A DNA stretch of 64,000 bases from positions 3,977,030-4,041,029 of the forward strand of contig AP017308.1 in the NCBI GenBank assembly GCA_001548435.1, written 5' to 3'. The notes under the pieces are model-generated. The model ran no database searches. It saw only the letters and a program-made list of their open reading frames with translations, and was not told the DNA's origin. Positions 1 through 9,800 of the stretch are shown here, piece by piece (the stretch's first letter is position 1; each line of letters begins with the position of its first letter). The translations under genes and the position numbers were made by a program. Origin of the DNA: Leptolyngbya sp. NIES-3755 (GTDB lineage: Bacteria; Cyanobacteriota; Cyanobacteriia; Leptolyngbyales; Leptolyngbyaceae).

Positions 1-94
1 TTTATTTTATAGACGCATCGATGCGACTAACTAAGTTCCCAATGCAAGAAGAGTAATTTAGCTCTGATATGGGTAAATCACTCTTAAGGCAGAG

Positions 95-1066
95 CTAGAG
101 CACCATTCCGATAATGGTTTGTGCGTGTTCAATCAGAGAACTTACAAGCTGATGAGTTGCAGGCAAAGAATCAATTCCCATTCCTGCACAAAGTAACATC
201 ATGTAAAGAATCGAGTATTTGAAAGTCGATCGAGCTTCCATCAAATCCGACGGAGCCTGCATCAATTTCCAAGCCTTCTGCACAAAAATACCGCCCAAGA
301 ATAACGCGATCGCAGCATACACCGCACCCATCACATGCAGCGGATACACCAACAACAGCGACACCGGAATCAAAGACAGCGTGTAGTAGAAGATCTGCTT
401 ACTGGTTGGCTCATTGCCATCAATGACAGGCAACATCGGAACACCCACTTTTGCATAATCTTCACGAATCATGATTGCCAAAGCCCAGAAGTGGGGCGGA
501 GTCCACAGGAATACGATCGCGAATAAAACCCAAGCTGCCCAACTGAGATCACCTGTGACCGCAGCCCAACCGACAAGCGGCGGAATTGCACCCGCAGCAC
601 CACCAATCACAATATTTTGAGTGCTATGCCGTTTCAGCCAGTGCGTGTAAACCACCACATAAAAGAAAATGCCGGACATTGCTAAACATGCACTTAGTAG
701 ATTGGCAAAGTACGCCAATAAGCCAAAGGATGCGACTGCTAATACGATCGCGAAAATCAACGCATCACGAGGACTGACACGACCAGAAGGAAGCGGGCGG
801 CTGCGAGTCCGTTCCATGATGTAATCAATATCTCGATCGTACAAACAATTAATCGTATTTGCTGATCCCGCTGCAAAAGTTCCACTAATCAGCGTCACGA
901 TCAGCAACACTGGATCAACTTGTCCCTGCGCTGCAATCCACATTCCGCCAGCAGTAGTAATCAAGAGCAAGAGAATAATGCGCGGTTTTGTGAGTTGCCA
1001 ATAGCTTTTAATGACTTGTAGAAAATCTTGATTGTGGCGAATCATGCCCGTGGCTGTATTTTGCAT
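95..1066 (-). CDS. ctaB: Protoheme IX farnesyltransferase (heme O synthase)
   Basis: CtaB transfers a farnesyl group to heme B, giving heme O, the precursor of heme A for cytochrome c oxidase. It is an integral membrane UbiA-family prenyltransferase. The 323-residue protein is hydrophobic with about nine membrane segments. It carries the first Asp-rich motif, N73-x3-D77-x3-D81 in [14 protein letters not shown], and a second motif near residue 203, [11 protein letters not shown], both typical of the family. Length is normal. It lies 38 bp downstream of ctaA on the same strand, so the two are probably co-transcribed. The pair is divergent from the ctaCDE oxidase operon, the usual cyanobacterial arrangement. 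The start is an ATG. Identification is secure. Confidence 0.96.
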   Translation of the reverse strand: MQNTATGMIRHNQDFLQVIKSYWQLTKPRIILLLLITTAGGMWIAAQGQVDPVLLIVTLISGTFAAGSANTINCLYDRDIDYIMERTRSRPLPSGRVSPRDALIFAIVLAVASFGLLAYFANLLSACLAMSGIFFYVVVYTHWLKRHSTQNIVIGGAAGAIPPLVGWAAVTGDLSWAAWVLFAIVFLWTPPHFWALAIMIREDYAKVGVPMLPVIDGNEPTSKQIFYYTLSLIPVSLLLVYPLHVMGAVYAAIALFLGGIFVQKAWKLMQAPSDLMEARSTFKYSILYMMLLCAGMGIDSLPATHQLVSSLIEHAQTIIGMVL

Positions 1067-1104
1067 CTTTTATCTTCGGTCAAACGAGAGAGTAGGTAAA
1101 AGGT

Positions 1105-2031
1105 CTAAGCTTCAACTTTGACGACCTGACCTTCAGCAGAATCGCGCAAAGCTAGAACAGTAAACACCAGTAATGTTCCAAGAAGTGCGGCTCCAGTCGC
1201 TTGGTGTGCAACCGTCAGGGGTTCAACCTGTAATCGAAGTTTGAATGTTGCGACCCCTAAAGAAATTTGAAGCACCAACAACAATCCAGCAACAGTGGTC
1301 AAGCGGCGTAATAGCGGATGAAGTGCAGGAGTACGCCAAGCTAAAATTACCAATGCCAACACAGAAAGCGTCGGTGGAACAATGCCTGCAATGTGACTAT
1401 TCATCACGGTACAAAGTTGTGATTGTCCAAAGCATTGATGTAAAGCCCACTGAGACGAGACCAATCCGCCCAGGATACTTTGGAGGTATACAAATCCGGT
1501 CGCAGCCAATCCAACTAACCGAAGCTTTCCAACGGTTCCAGTTCCCTGATACGGCATCAACATTGTCCCGATCGCTAATAAGGTACTGAAGAACAATAAT
1601 CCCGTTCCCAAATGTGCGGTCACAATGTCGAAACGTAACAGTTGCGTAACAGTCAACCCCCCCAACACACCTTGGAATACCACCAAGAACAGTGCGAATA
1701 GGGTTGCCCAAGGAGTCCATTTCGGTAAGTCACGGCGGAACCACCAAGACACCGCAACTAAAGCGATCGCACCAAAGCCGATCGTGGTTGCAATTAATCG
1801 GTGGAACCATTCCAAAAAGACTTCGAGATTCATCTGCTCACGCGGCACAATCTCGCCATAACAAAGCGGCCAATCTGGGCAAGATAAGCCTGCATTCATC
1901 ACTCGTGTGGCGCTCCCCAAAGCCATCAGGAACAGGGTTGAAACTGCCAGTGCAAACACCAGTCGAGTAATCCAACTCCGGGCTTGAGTCGGATGAGCGA
2001 GTGTAGAAGAATTAAACAATGAATCTGACAT
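1105..2031 (-). CDS. ctaA: Heme A synthase, COX15/CtaA family
   Basis: CtaA oxidises the C8 methyl of heme O to a formyl group, giving heme A. The 308-residue protein has eight predicted membrane helices. Visible family marks are the first extracellular cysteine pair C51 and C57 (CPDWPLC), the EWFHR motif with E74 and H77, further histidines in HLGTG, HIAG and HQATG, and a second cysteine pair in HQCFGQSQLC. These fit the Bacillus-type CtaA with heme-ligating histidines and a redox-active cysteine pair. It is the first gene of a probable ctaA-ctaB operon and is divergent from ctaC. The ATG start is supported by the cytoplasmic N-terminal segment of normal length. Confidence 0.95.
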   Translation of the reverse strand: MSDSLFNSSTLAHPTQARSWITRLVFALAVSTLFLMALGSATRVMNAGLSCPDWPLCYGEIVPREQMNLEVFLEWFHRLIATTIGFGAIALVAVSWWFRRDLPKWTPWATLFALFLVVFQGVLGGLTVTQLLRFDIVTAHLGTGLLFFSTLLAIGTMLMPYQGTGTVGKLRLVGLAATGFVYLQSILGGLVSSQWALHQCFGQSQLCTVMNSHIAGIVPPTLSVLALVILAWRTPALHPLLRRLTTVAGLLLVLQISLGVATFKLRLQVEPLTVAHQATGAALLGTLLVFTVLALRDSAEGQVVKVEA

Positions 2032-2444
2032 AAGTTCTGAAAAGCGGATAGTCGTTTTCTAGAAATAAAAGTTCATCAACACTAAAGCATGTGCTCTAAG
2101 TTCTACTTTAGTGACGTAAATCAAGAATTGACGATTTGTTTTGCAAATTCTTTCGATTTCGATAAAACCTAAGACGATCGCATCTACCAAGGAGCAGATC
2201 CCAAAGAAAACGTTAAACTTCAAGGTTTTCGATCGCCCGAATGATGAAACCTGCCCTACCTTGGATAAAGACTGGTATTGAGCAGGCACTTTTATAAGCA
2301 AAAAATTCTTTCTGAGTGTTGAAATTCATGTCATAACGGCAAACATTAGCAGCAAAGTCTCTACCGAATCTCTACCCAAAAGCTGTTTACCCAATATCCA
2401 GAATCTAGAACCCTTGTAGTAGTAATAGGCAAGATTGGTGAGCC
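2032..2444. other. Divergent intergenic region, ctaA / ctaC
   Basis: This 413-bp gap separates the two cta transcription units and must hold both promoters. It is AT-rich toward its middle. An open frame at 2059-2301 on the minus strand has no recognisable features and was not accepted. No clear -35/-10 pair and no perfect GTA-N8-TAC site were seen. The ctaC start is preceded by a weak purine stretch only. Confidence 0.5.
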
Positions 2445-3512
2445 GTGAATATTCCTAGTCAAATTTCAACTCTCCTCGCGGGTATCGTTCTGACACTCGT
2501 AAGCCTGTGGTACGGTCAGAACCATAATCTGCTCCCGGTCGCTGCTTCTGAGGCAGCCCCACTGATCGATCGGTTATTTAACGCGATGCTGACGATCGGA
2601 ACTGGCATTTTTCTCCTGGTGAGCTTTGTGCTGATCTATTCTTCTTTCCGCTTCCGTCGCCAGCCAGATGACATGAGCGATGGTCCGCCTGTTCATGGCA
2701 ACATTCCACTCGAAATCCTGTGGACAGCAATTCCCGCTGTGATTGTGTTGGGCATTTCGGTGTTTAGCTTTGAAATCTACAACACTGAAAGCGGAATGAA
2801 TCCAATGGATCATTCGATGGCAGCACACGGGCATCCCAAAGTCGCTCATGTTCAAAAAGGATCTGCGATCGCGGCTCCATTAATGGCTGAGACTGATCCG
2901 AATATTGCGATCACTGAGGAAATTCGCAAGAACGCGGCGACAAATGCGATTGAAGAAGATATTCCTGTTCGCAAAGATGCGCCGATTCCTGGAGTCGTTT
3001 CGCCCAGAGCAGGCTCGATTTCTCCCAACAATACCCAGGAACCTTTGGTCATTAATGCCGCAGGAATGCAATATGCCTGGTTGTTTACCTATCCCGAAGA
3101 AGTAATTACGGGAGAATTGCACTTACCTATCGGTCGTCCGGTGGTCATGAACATCACTGCGAATGATGTGTTACATGCTTTCTGGGTTCCAGAGTTCCGA
3201 CTCAAACAAGACGCAGTTCCAGGGCGGCAATCTGAAATTCGTTTTACGCCGACCAAAGAAGGAGATTATCCAGTCATTTGTGCGGAACTGTGTGGTGCGT
3301 ATCATGGCGCAATGAAAACGCACGTGGTCGTGGAATCGTCCGAGGCTTATGAAGAATGGTTACAGAGCTTGAAAGTAGCTCAAGCCAAAGGACAAGCACA
3401 AACCGTTGCTCTGAATCCTGCACAGATGAGCGATCGAGAATATCTCGCTCCTTATGCTCAAGAAATGGGTGTCACACCCGACATGCTGCATCAACTTCAT
3501 TCAATGAGTTAA
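2445..3512 (+). CDS. ctaC: Cytochrome c oxidase subunit II
   Basis: Subunit II accepts electrons from a soluble carrier (cytochrome c6 or plastocyanin) at its CuA centre. The 355-residue protein begins with GTG. It has an N-terminal hydrophobic segment, two membrane anchors (about 45-66 and 88-110), and a periplasmic or lumenal cupredoxin domain. All CuA ligands are visible: H244, C279, E281, C283, H287 and M290 (CAELCGAYHGAM). Between the second membrane helix and the CuA domain there is a long linker, residues about 114-200, that starts with a Met/His-rich stretch around residues 118-135. The linker is longer than in the Paracoccus protein. First gene of ctaCDE, 42 bp before ctaD. Confidence 0.96.
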   Translation: MNIPSQISTLLAGIVLTLVSLWYGQNHNLLPVAASEAAPLIDRLFNAMLTIGTGIFLLVSFVLIYSSFRFRRQPDDMSDGPPVHGNIPLEILWTAIPAVIVLGISVFSFEIYNTESGMNPMDHSMAAHGHPKVAHVQKGSAIAAPLMAETDPNIAITEEIRKNAATNAIEEDIPVRKDAPIPGVVSPRAGSISPNNTQEPLVINAAGMQYAWLFTYPEEVITGELHLPIGRPVVMNITANDVLHAFWVPEFRLKQDAVPGRQSEIRFTPTKEGDYPVICAELCGAYHGAMKTHVVVESSEAYEEWLQSLKVAQAKGQAQTVALNPAQMSDREYLAPYAQEMGVTPDMLHQLHSMS

Positions 3513-3554
3513 TTGCTCTGACTTGGAGCCGCTCTTTTTTCTTAAAACCTTGCT

Positions 3555-5315
3555 ATGACACAAGCAGCCCAATTCCAAGAACAAGCGAATCGTCCCGCTC
3601 ATGGTCAAGAACCGGGCGATTGGAAACGCTATTTTAGTTTTAGTACTGACCACAAAGTGATCGGGATTCAATACCTGGTCACAACGTTTTTCTTTTATCT
3701 GGTTGGCGGTGTGTTGGCATCGCTGATTCGGACTGAGTTAGCCACTCCCGAATCTGATTTTGTCAGCCGCGAAGTTTACAACAGTCTGTTCACGGTTCAC
3801 GCAACGGTGATGATCTTTTTATGGATTGTGCCAGCGGGAACGGGTGGCTTTGGAAACTATCTTGTGCCTTTGATGATTGGGGCACGAGATATGGCATTTC
3901 CAAAGCTCAACGCAGTGGCGTTCTGGATTATTCCGCCTGCTGGAATTTTGTTGATCAGTAGCTTCTTAGTGGGTGCGCCTGGTGCGGGATGGACGAACTA
4001 TCCTCCGCTCAGTTTGCTCACTGGAAAACCAGGAGAAATGATCTGGATTCTCAGCGTTCTATTGCTGGGAACTTCGTCGATTCTGGCAGCGGTCAACTTC
4101 TTGGTGACGATCTGGAAGATGCGAGTTCCTGGAATGGGCTGGAATCAGATGCCGCTCTTTTGCTGGGCAATGTTCGCAACTTCGATTTTGGCGCTGATTG
4201 CGACCCCAGTACTTGCGGGTGCATTAATCCTGTTGTCGTTTGATGTACTGATTGGAACGGCGTTCTTCAATCCAACAGGTGGTGGCGACCCGATCGTTTA
4301 TCAGCACTTGTTCTGGTTTTACTCGCATCCAGCCGTGTACATCATGATCTTGCCTGTGTTCGGCATGATCTCGGACATTATTTCTGTTCACGCTCGTAAG
4401 CCGATTTTTGGATATAAAGCGATCGCTTATTCGAGTCTGGCAATTTGCGGTTTGGGCTTAATCGTGTGGGTTCACCACATGTTCACCAGTGGAACGCCGC
4501 CTTGGATGCGAATGTTCTTCATGATCACGACGATGATCATCGCTGTTCCAACGGGTATCAAAGTGTTTAGCTGGTTAGCTACGCTGTGGGGCGGAAAATT
4601 AGACGGCAGTTCCGCGCTACTGTTTGCGATGGGATTCATTTCACTCTTCGTAATTGGTGGTATTAGCGGAGTCATGACCGCTTCTGTTCCGTTTGACATT
4701 CACGTTCACGATACTTATTTCATCGTTGCCCACCTGCATTATGTATTGTTTGGCGGCAGCGTCTTCGGATTGTATGCTGGGTTCTACCACTGGTTCCCGA
4801 AAATTACTGGGCGGATGATGGACGAAACTTGGGGTAAAGTTCACTTCTGGTTGAGCTTTGTCGGGTTTAACTTAGCGTTCATGCCGATGCACAAATTAGG
4901 TTTGGAAGGAATGAATCGTCGGATTGCGGAATATGATCCGAAGTTTGCGACTTTGAATCTGATTTGTACGATCGGGACTTATCTACTCGCTACTTCAACC
5001 ATTCCCTTTATCGTGAATGCGGCTTGGAGTTGGTTGCGCGGTGAACCTGCTGGAGACAATCCTTGGCGCGGTTTGACATTGGAATGGATGACGACTTCGC
5101 CCCCTCCAGTTGAGAACTTCGATGCTGATCCGGTCTTGGCAACAGGTCCTTATGACTATGGAATGGGATCGCGATCGACCGAAGTAGATGTTCCCTTTTC
5201 TGATGCGGATGATCCCGCTCTTTCTGCTGGACCGAGTTCAACGCTCAGAGCAAAACCTGATCCAGTCGTTGCGGTGAATCCGAGCGATCGAGGAACCGAA
5301 AGCAACAATCGTTAG
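3555..5315 (+). CDS. ctaD: Cytochrome c oxidase subunit I, A2-type
   Basis: Catalytic subunit of the aa3-type terminal oxidase, holding heme a and the heme a3-CuB centre. The 586-residue protein has twelve membrane helices. H82 in VHATVMIF is a low-spin heme ligand. The CuB region reads YSHPAVYIM, then HHMFTSG, and the heme a3/heme a histidines are in HDTYFIVAHLHYV. The Glu found in the mitochondrial-type GHPEVYI motif is absent and a Tyr-Ser pair precedes the CuB histidine, which is the mark of A2-type heme-copper oxidases. The C-terminal 60 residues are soluble, polar and low in conservation. Second gene of ctaCDE, with 53 bp to the preferred ctaE start. Confidence 0.97.
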   Translation: MTQAAQFQEQANRPAHGQEPGDWKRYFSFSTDHKVIGIQYLVTTFFFYLVGGVLASLIRTELATPESDFVSREVYNSLFTVHATVMIFLWIVPAGTGGFGNYLVPLMIGARDMAFPKLNAVAFWIIPPAGILLISSFLVGAPGAGWTNYPPLSLLTGKPGEMIWILSVLLLGTSSILAAVNFLVTIWKMRVPGMGWNQMPLFCWAMFATSILALIATPVLAGALILLSFDVLIGTAFFNPTGGGDPIVYQHLFWFYSHPAVYIMILPVFGMISDIISVHARKPIFGYKAIAYSSLAICGLGLIVWVHHMFTSGTPPWMRMFFMITTMIIAVPTGIKVFSWLATLWGGKLDGSSALLFAMGFISLFVIGGISGVMTASVPFDIHVHDTYFIVAHLHYVLFGGSVFGLYAGFYHWFPKITGRMMDETWGKVHFWLSFVGFNLAFMPMHKLGLEGMNRRIAEYDPKFATLNLICTIGTYLLATSTIPFIVNAAWSWLRGEPAGDNPWRGLTLEWMTTSPPPVENFDADPVLATGPYDYGMGSRSTEVDVPFSDADDPALSAGPSSTLRAKPDPVVAVNPSDRGTESNNR

Positions 5316-5368
5316 CCCTTGAAAGGATGGAGCCAACTTCATCCTTTGTCCTTCATTCTTTCAACACC

Positions 5369-5986
5369 ATGACTACGATCGATCCTGCAAAAACTTCTCT
5401 AAATCACTACCATGAGGCGACCGCAGAGGCGCACCATCACGAACACCCTGATCTCCGGATTCCGGGCATCATCGTATTCCTAGCAGCGGAAGCGATGATC
5501 TTTCTGGGGCTGTTCATGGCGTATATTGCTTTTCGAGCCGTTACTCCAGTGTGGCCCCCTGAAGGAACTCCAAAACTGGAATTATTATTGCCTGGAATTA
5601 ACACTGCAATTCTGATCAGTAGTAGTTTTGTGATTCATAATGCTGACACTGCGATCAAGAAAAACGATGTAAAAGGCTTACGGCTATGGTTTGCGATTAC
5701 CGCTGCGATGGGTGCGATCTTCTTAGCCGGTCAGCTTTACGAGTATTTCCATTTAGAATTCGGTCTGAAAACAAACATTTTTGCCAGTACGTTTTATGTT
5801 CTGACTGGATTTCACGGGCTGCACGTTTGTTTTGGATTGATTCTGATTTTGGCAGTCCTTTGGCGATCGAGAAAACCAAATCACTACAACAGCGAAAAGC
5901 ATTTCGGAGTCGAAGCCGCAGAAATTTACTGGCACTTTGTTGATGTCATCTGGATTATTCTGTTTTTGCTGCTATACATTTTATAA
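5369..5986 (+). CDS. ctaE: Cytochrome c oxidase subunit III
   Basis: Core membrane subunit that stabilises subunit I. The 205-residue form has five predicted membrane helices, which is usual for bacterial subunit III lacking the first two helices. The motif FHGLHVCFG and the C-terminal YWHFVDVIWIILF are typical. Its cytoplasmic N-terminus is His-rich (HHHEHPD). The frame is open from an ATG at 5327, but that ATG touches the GAAAGG ribosome-like stretch with no spacing. The ATG at 5369 gives the N-terminus expected from family members, so it is preferred. A strong hairpin follows the stop. Last gene of the oxidase operon. Confidence 0.94.
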   Translation: MTTIDPAKTSLNHYHEATAEAHHHEHPDLRIPGIIVFLAAEAMIFLGLFMAYIAFRAVTPVWPPEGTPKLELLLPGINTAILISSSFVIHNADTAIKKNDVKGLRLWFAITAAMGAIFLAGQLYEYFHLEFGLKTNIFASTFYVLTGFHGLHVCFGLILILAVLWRSRKPNHYNSEKHFGVEAAEIYWHFVDVIWIILFLLLYIL

Positions 5987-6000
5987 GTTTGAACAAATTC

Positions 6001-6037
6001 AGAAACGGACGGGGTGATTTTGCCTCGTCCGTTTTCT
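6001..6037 (+). terminator. Rho-independent-like terminator of ctaCDE
   Basis: An inverted repeat pairs AAACGGACG with CGTCCGTTT around a short loop, starting 15 bp after the ctaE stop, and the 3' arm runs into a T-rich TTTTCT. It fits an intrinsic terminator ending the oxidase operon. Confidence 0.8.
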
Positions 6038-6087
6038 GTTGAGAAGATACGATAGAACCATAGAAATTATCTAGTCTTTCAACTACC

Positions 6088-6309
6088 ATGAGCGCTACAG
6101 AACTATTTCCAGCCTTACGGAATCTACCACGTGATGAAAAGCTAAAAGTAATTGAGTTTCTTGAAGAAGAGCTTAAATCTGAGGAAGACCAAGAACTCTT
6201 ACAGCTTTTGCAGCCTGGAAGAACTTATGAGGTTTGGTCGCCTATGACGACTCATGAGGCAGCCCAACAACTAGCCGAATTGCTGGAAAAAGATCAGCAA
6301 GATGAATAA
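6088..6309 (+). CDS. Small acidic helical protein upstream of retropepsin-like gene
   Basis: A 73-residue, Glu/Leu-rich, probably all-helical protein with no cysteine and no membrane segment. The family is not recognised. The N-terminal part, LPRDEKLKVIEFLEEEL, resembles the small helical proteins often found in front of toxins or proteases in cyanobacteria, but that is only an impression. Its last 8 bases overlap the start of the next gene, so the two are translationally coupled and probably work together as a pair. An ATG start is used. Antitoxin or protease-partner roles are possible and unproven. Confidence 0.6.
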   Translation: MSATELFPALRNLPRDEKLKVIEFLEEELKSEEDQELLQLLQPGRTYEVWSPMTTHEAAQQLAELLEKDQQDE

Positions 6310-6721
6310 CTCCCAGTCTTTTGCCTTTACTGAAATTCAGAACGATCGGGGGTATGCCGATGCCGTTCCTCAACTTCCACTAACACTTTCTTTGCAAAAT
6401 TCCGTCCGAATCTCAGCACTGATGGATACAGGAGCAAGTATTAATGTTCTGCCTTACAGCGTTGGAACTGAATTGGGAGCGGTTTGGGACGATACTTCAG
6501 CATCAATTGGTTTAAGAGGTGGGATCGCCTCAGTCGAAGCAAAAGGACTGATCGTAATAGCTGAAATTGGAATTTTTGATCCAGTGCGGTTGGTTTTTGC
6601 TTGGAGCCGCAGCGATGAGGTTCCGTTGATTCTTGGGCGGACGAGCTTCTTCATGGTGTTTGATGTTTGCTTTTATCGATCGCAGTTATTTTTTGAAGTA
6701 CGCCCCACTGGGCGGGATTGA
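6302..6721 (+). CDS. Retropepsin-like aspartic protease domain protein
   Basis: A 139-residue single-domain protein with the clan AA signature: LMDTGASINVLP around residues 40-51 provides the DTGA catalytic Asp motif. A second conserved stretch, VPLILGRTSFF near residue 102, matches the hydrophobic-hydrophobic-Gly (ILGR) element before the C-terminal strand. Such single-lobe proteins are expected to act as homodimers, with one Asp from each chain. There is no signal peptide, so it should be cytoplasmic. It overlaps the preceding small gene by 8 bases. The substrate is unknown. Proteolytic activity is inferred from the motif only. Confidence 0.7.
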   Translation: MNNSQSFAFTEIQNDRGYADAVPQLPLTLSLQNSVRISALMDTGASINVLPYSVGTELGAVWDDTSASIGLRGGIASVEAKGLIVIAEIGIFDPVRLVFAWSRSDEVPLILGRTSFFMVFDVCFYRSQLFFEVRPTGRD

Positions 6722-6860
6722 TTCTATCGAATCGACCCAAAATCTCAAAAATTATGTAGATCAGACGTTCTAAGTGTGCTATCTATGGTAGAAACTCGAT
6801 GATTGTCGTGCAATTGTCGGATTCCAAGCTACACTAAACACTGATTTTTACTGAACCCCT

Positions 6861-9800
6861 GTGTACGTCAAGCGCGTTGAACTGACTAACTTCAAATCCT
6901 TTGGCGGCACAACGCCGATTCCGTTGCTGCCAGGATTTACTGTGATTTCAGGACCAAATGGCTCAGGAAAGTCGAATCTGCTCGATGCGTTGCTGTTTTG
7001 TTTGGGTTTGGCAGGCTCGAAGGGAATGCGGGCAGAACGATTGCCCGATCTGGTGAATCACACACAGGCAACAAAAGGTCGATCGACAGTCGAAGCAGCA
7101 GTCACAACGGTATTTGATCTCTCAGATGAATTGGATTTGTTCAATGCGTTGGTCAATCCAGATGAAGCAAATGCGGATGTTTCGCTCAACGAACCACAAA
7201 ACGAGAATGATTACAAAACTGAACCGGATACTGTTTATGAGTTAAACGGGAATGGAAACGGTTCGGGAAATGCTGAGTGGAGTGTGACTCGGAAGCTGCG
7301 AGTAACGCAGCAGGGAACGTATACGTCAAACTATTACATCAATGGTGAACCCTGTACGCTAACTGAATTACACGAACAGCTAGACCGAATGAGAATTTAT
7401 CCTGAAGGCTATAACGTTGTGCTTCAGGGGGATGTCACCCGAATCATTTCAATGAATGGTCGGGAGCGGCGCGAGATTATTGATGAATTAGCGGGAGTCG
7501 CATCGTTCGATCGCAAAATTAATCAAGCGAAAGACAAGCTCGATGCGGTTAAAGATCAGGAAGATAAATTCCACATTGTTGAACGAGAATTAATTGAACA
7601 ACGCGATCGATTAGCGCAAGACCGGATCAAAGCCGAGAAATACAAGAAACTCCGCTCTGAAGTTCAAGCAAAAGAACAATGGGAAATCGTTATTCGCTAC
7701 GAGCAAGCGGCTCAGGGCGTTCGGAAGTTACAGGAACAAATTCACTCTGGTGAAAAAGAGATTGCAGATTTGACCGAGCAAGTTGCCGCGATCGACATTC
7801 AAATCGGCACGATCGAGGCTGAGTTAGAACGGCTCAATGCTCATGTGCGATCGCTCGGTGAAGAAGAACTCCTCGCTTTGCAATCGACGATCGCGACACG
7901 AGAAGCTGAATTGCGCCAACTCGAACGGCAACAGGAAGATTTACAGAAAGCAAGTGAAGACCTGATCGCAAATCTTGGAAAATATCAGCGAGAACTTCAG
8001 GAAAATCAGCAAGCTTTAGCAGCACTGACTCAAGAGAAACACTCGATCGAGACTCAAGAGCTAATTCGAGCGACACAAGAACGGAATCAGACGCGAGAAT
8101 TGCTCGATCGTAAACGTGATGAAGCCAACGCCTCGGCTGCGAATGCGGATGCGTGGGTGCAAGAACAAACTCAGTTACACCACCACATCGATACGCTGGC
8201 AAAATCTTTAGAGCCTCAGCGGACAGAACAGGCTGCACTACAAGAGAAAACAAACCAACTCGGTCAAAAAGTTCAAGAGCAAACGGAATCACTCAGAGCA
8301 ACAACGGCTCAATTGAATGAGAAACAGATTGAAGAGAGCGATTTAGCAGAGCGATTGAATACGGTAATGGTACAAATTCAATCAGGAGCAGTAGCACTTT
8401 CGGGAGTCGAACAAGAATTACAAATCCAACGTCAAACTCAAACTCGATTAATCGAAGAACAACGCGATAAACAACGCAAACTAGACAAGTTAGAAGCACA
8501 AACGCAAGCGGTTCAAGAAGCGCAAGGAACACAGGCTTCACAAGTCATTCTCAAAATGGGATTGACCGGAGTTTGTGGCTTGGTTGCAGAGTTAGGACAA
8601 GTTAATTCTCGATATCAGCTTGCTCTAGAAACCGCAGCGGGAGCGAGATTGGCAAATATTGTGGTCGAAGATGACGCGATCGCAGCAGCAGCGATCGACA
8701 TTCTCAAACAGAGACGTGCTGGACGTGCCACATTCCTGCCGCTGAACAAACTCAATCCGCCGCATATTCCGAATCAAGCAACCCTGCGATCGATGCAAGG
8801 TTGTATCGGTTACGCCATTAACTTGATCGAATTTGAAGAGCGCTATCACGATGTATTCGCTTACGTGTTCGGCACAACCGTTGTGTTTGAAACGCTGAAT
8901 GATGCTCGGAGACATATCGGGCAGTATCGGATTGTCACCTTAGATGGAGAATTGCTCGAAGCGAGTGGAGCAATGACTGGGGGAAGTAGCGGACAGAGAT
9001 CGTCGTTGCGATTCGGAACAGGTCACGCCGCAGAATCCCCAGAATTAGCCGCATTGCGCCGCCGACTGCAAGAAATTGATCAAATTCTCGGACATTGTGA
9101 AGGCGCGATCGCGAAAGCTACGATCGCACAAACCGATCGCACTAGAGCTTTGAACGAAGCTCGTCAACAACATCGAGAACTTGAACTCAAACTCGAACAA
9201 ACTCGGAAAGATCTGAAGCGTCTCGAAACCGAGCAGATTCAACTCACAGGCGCGTTAGAGAAGAATCAGCAAGAACTGTCTGCGGCTCAATCTCGTTTGG
9301 AAATTCTCGATCGTGAAATTCCAATTGAAGAAGCGCAACTAGAACGGTTAAGAACAAATCTGGCTGAACTTGAACAGTCTCAATCTCACAGCGAATGGCA
9401 GCAAATTCAGGCAGGATTGCGATCGCTAGAATCTAGCCTCAGCGAAAAAGAACTCGCAGTCAGAGCCATTGAACAGCGATCTCTAGACATCGAAACCCGA
9501 TATCAACGCTTGCAAGAGAAAATCGAACAGGGACAAATTCGGGTTCAAGAATCGCGATCGCAACAAACACTACAACTGCAACAGCGATCGGAGAATTCGG
9601 CTCAACAAACAGTCGTGAATACCCAGATAACCGAACTGCGAAATCAAATGGCAGAACTGGACAAAACACTGGGCGAAGAAAGAGCGAAACGGGATGCCGT
9701 CGATCGACAATTGCGCGAACTCCAAACTCGTCGCCAGCAGCACATTTGGCAACGCGACCAGAATCACCAAACCATTCAAGCCCGCCGCGAACAACTTGTG

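Noticed and set aside
2059-2301. 80-codon minus-strand frame between ctaA and ctaC
   Set aside because: No recognisable motif, lies where promoters are needed, composition looks non-coding.
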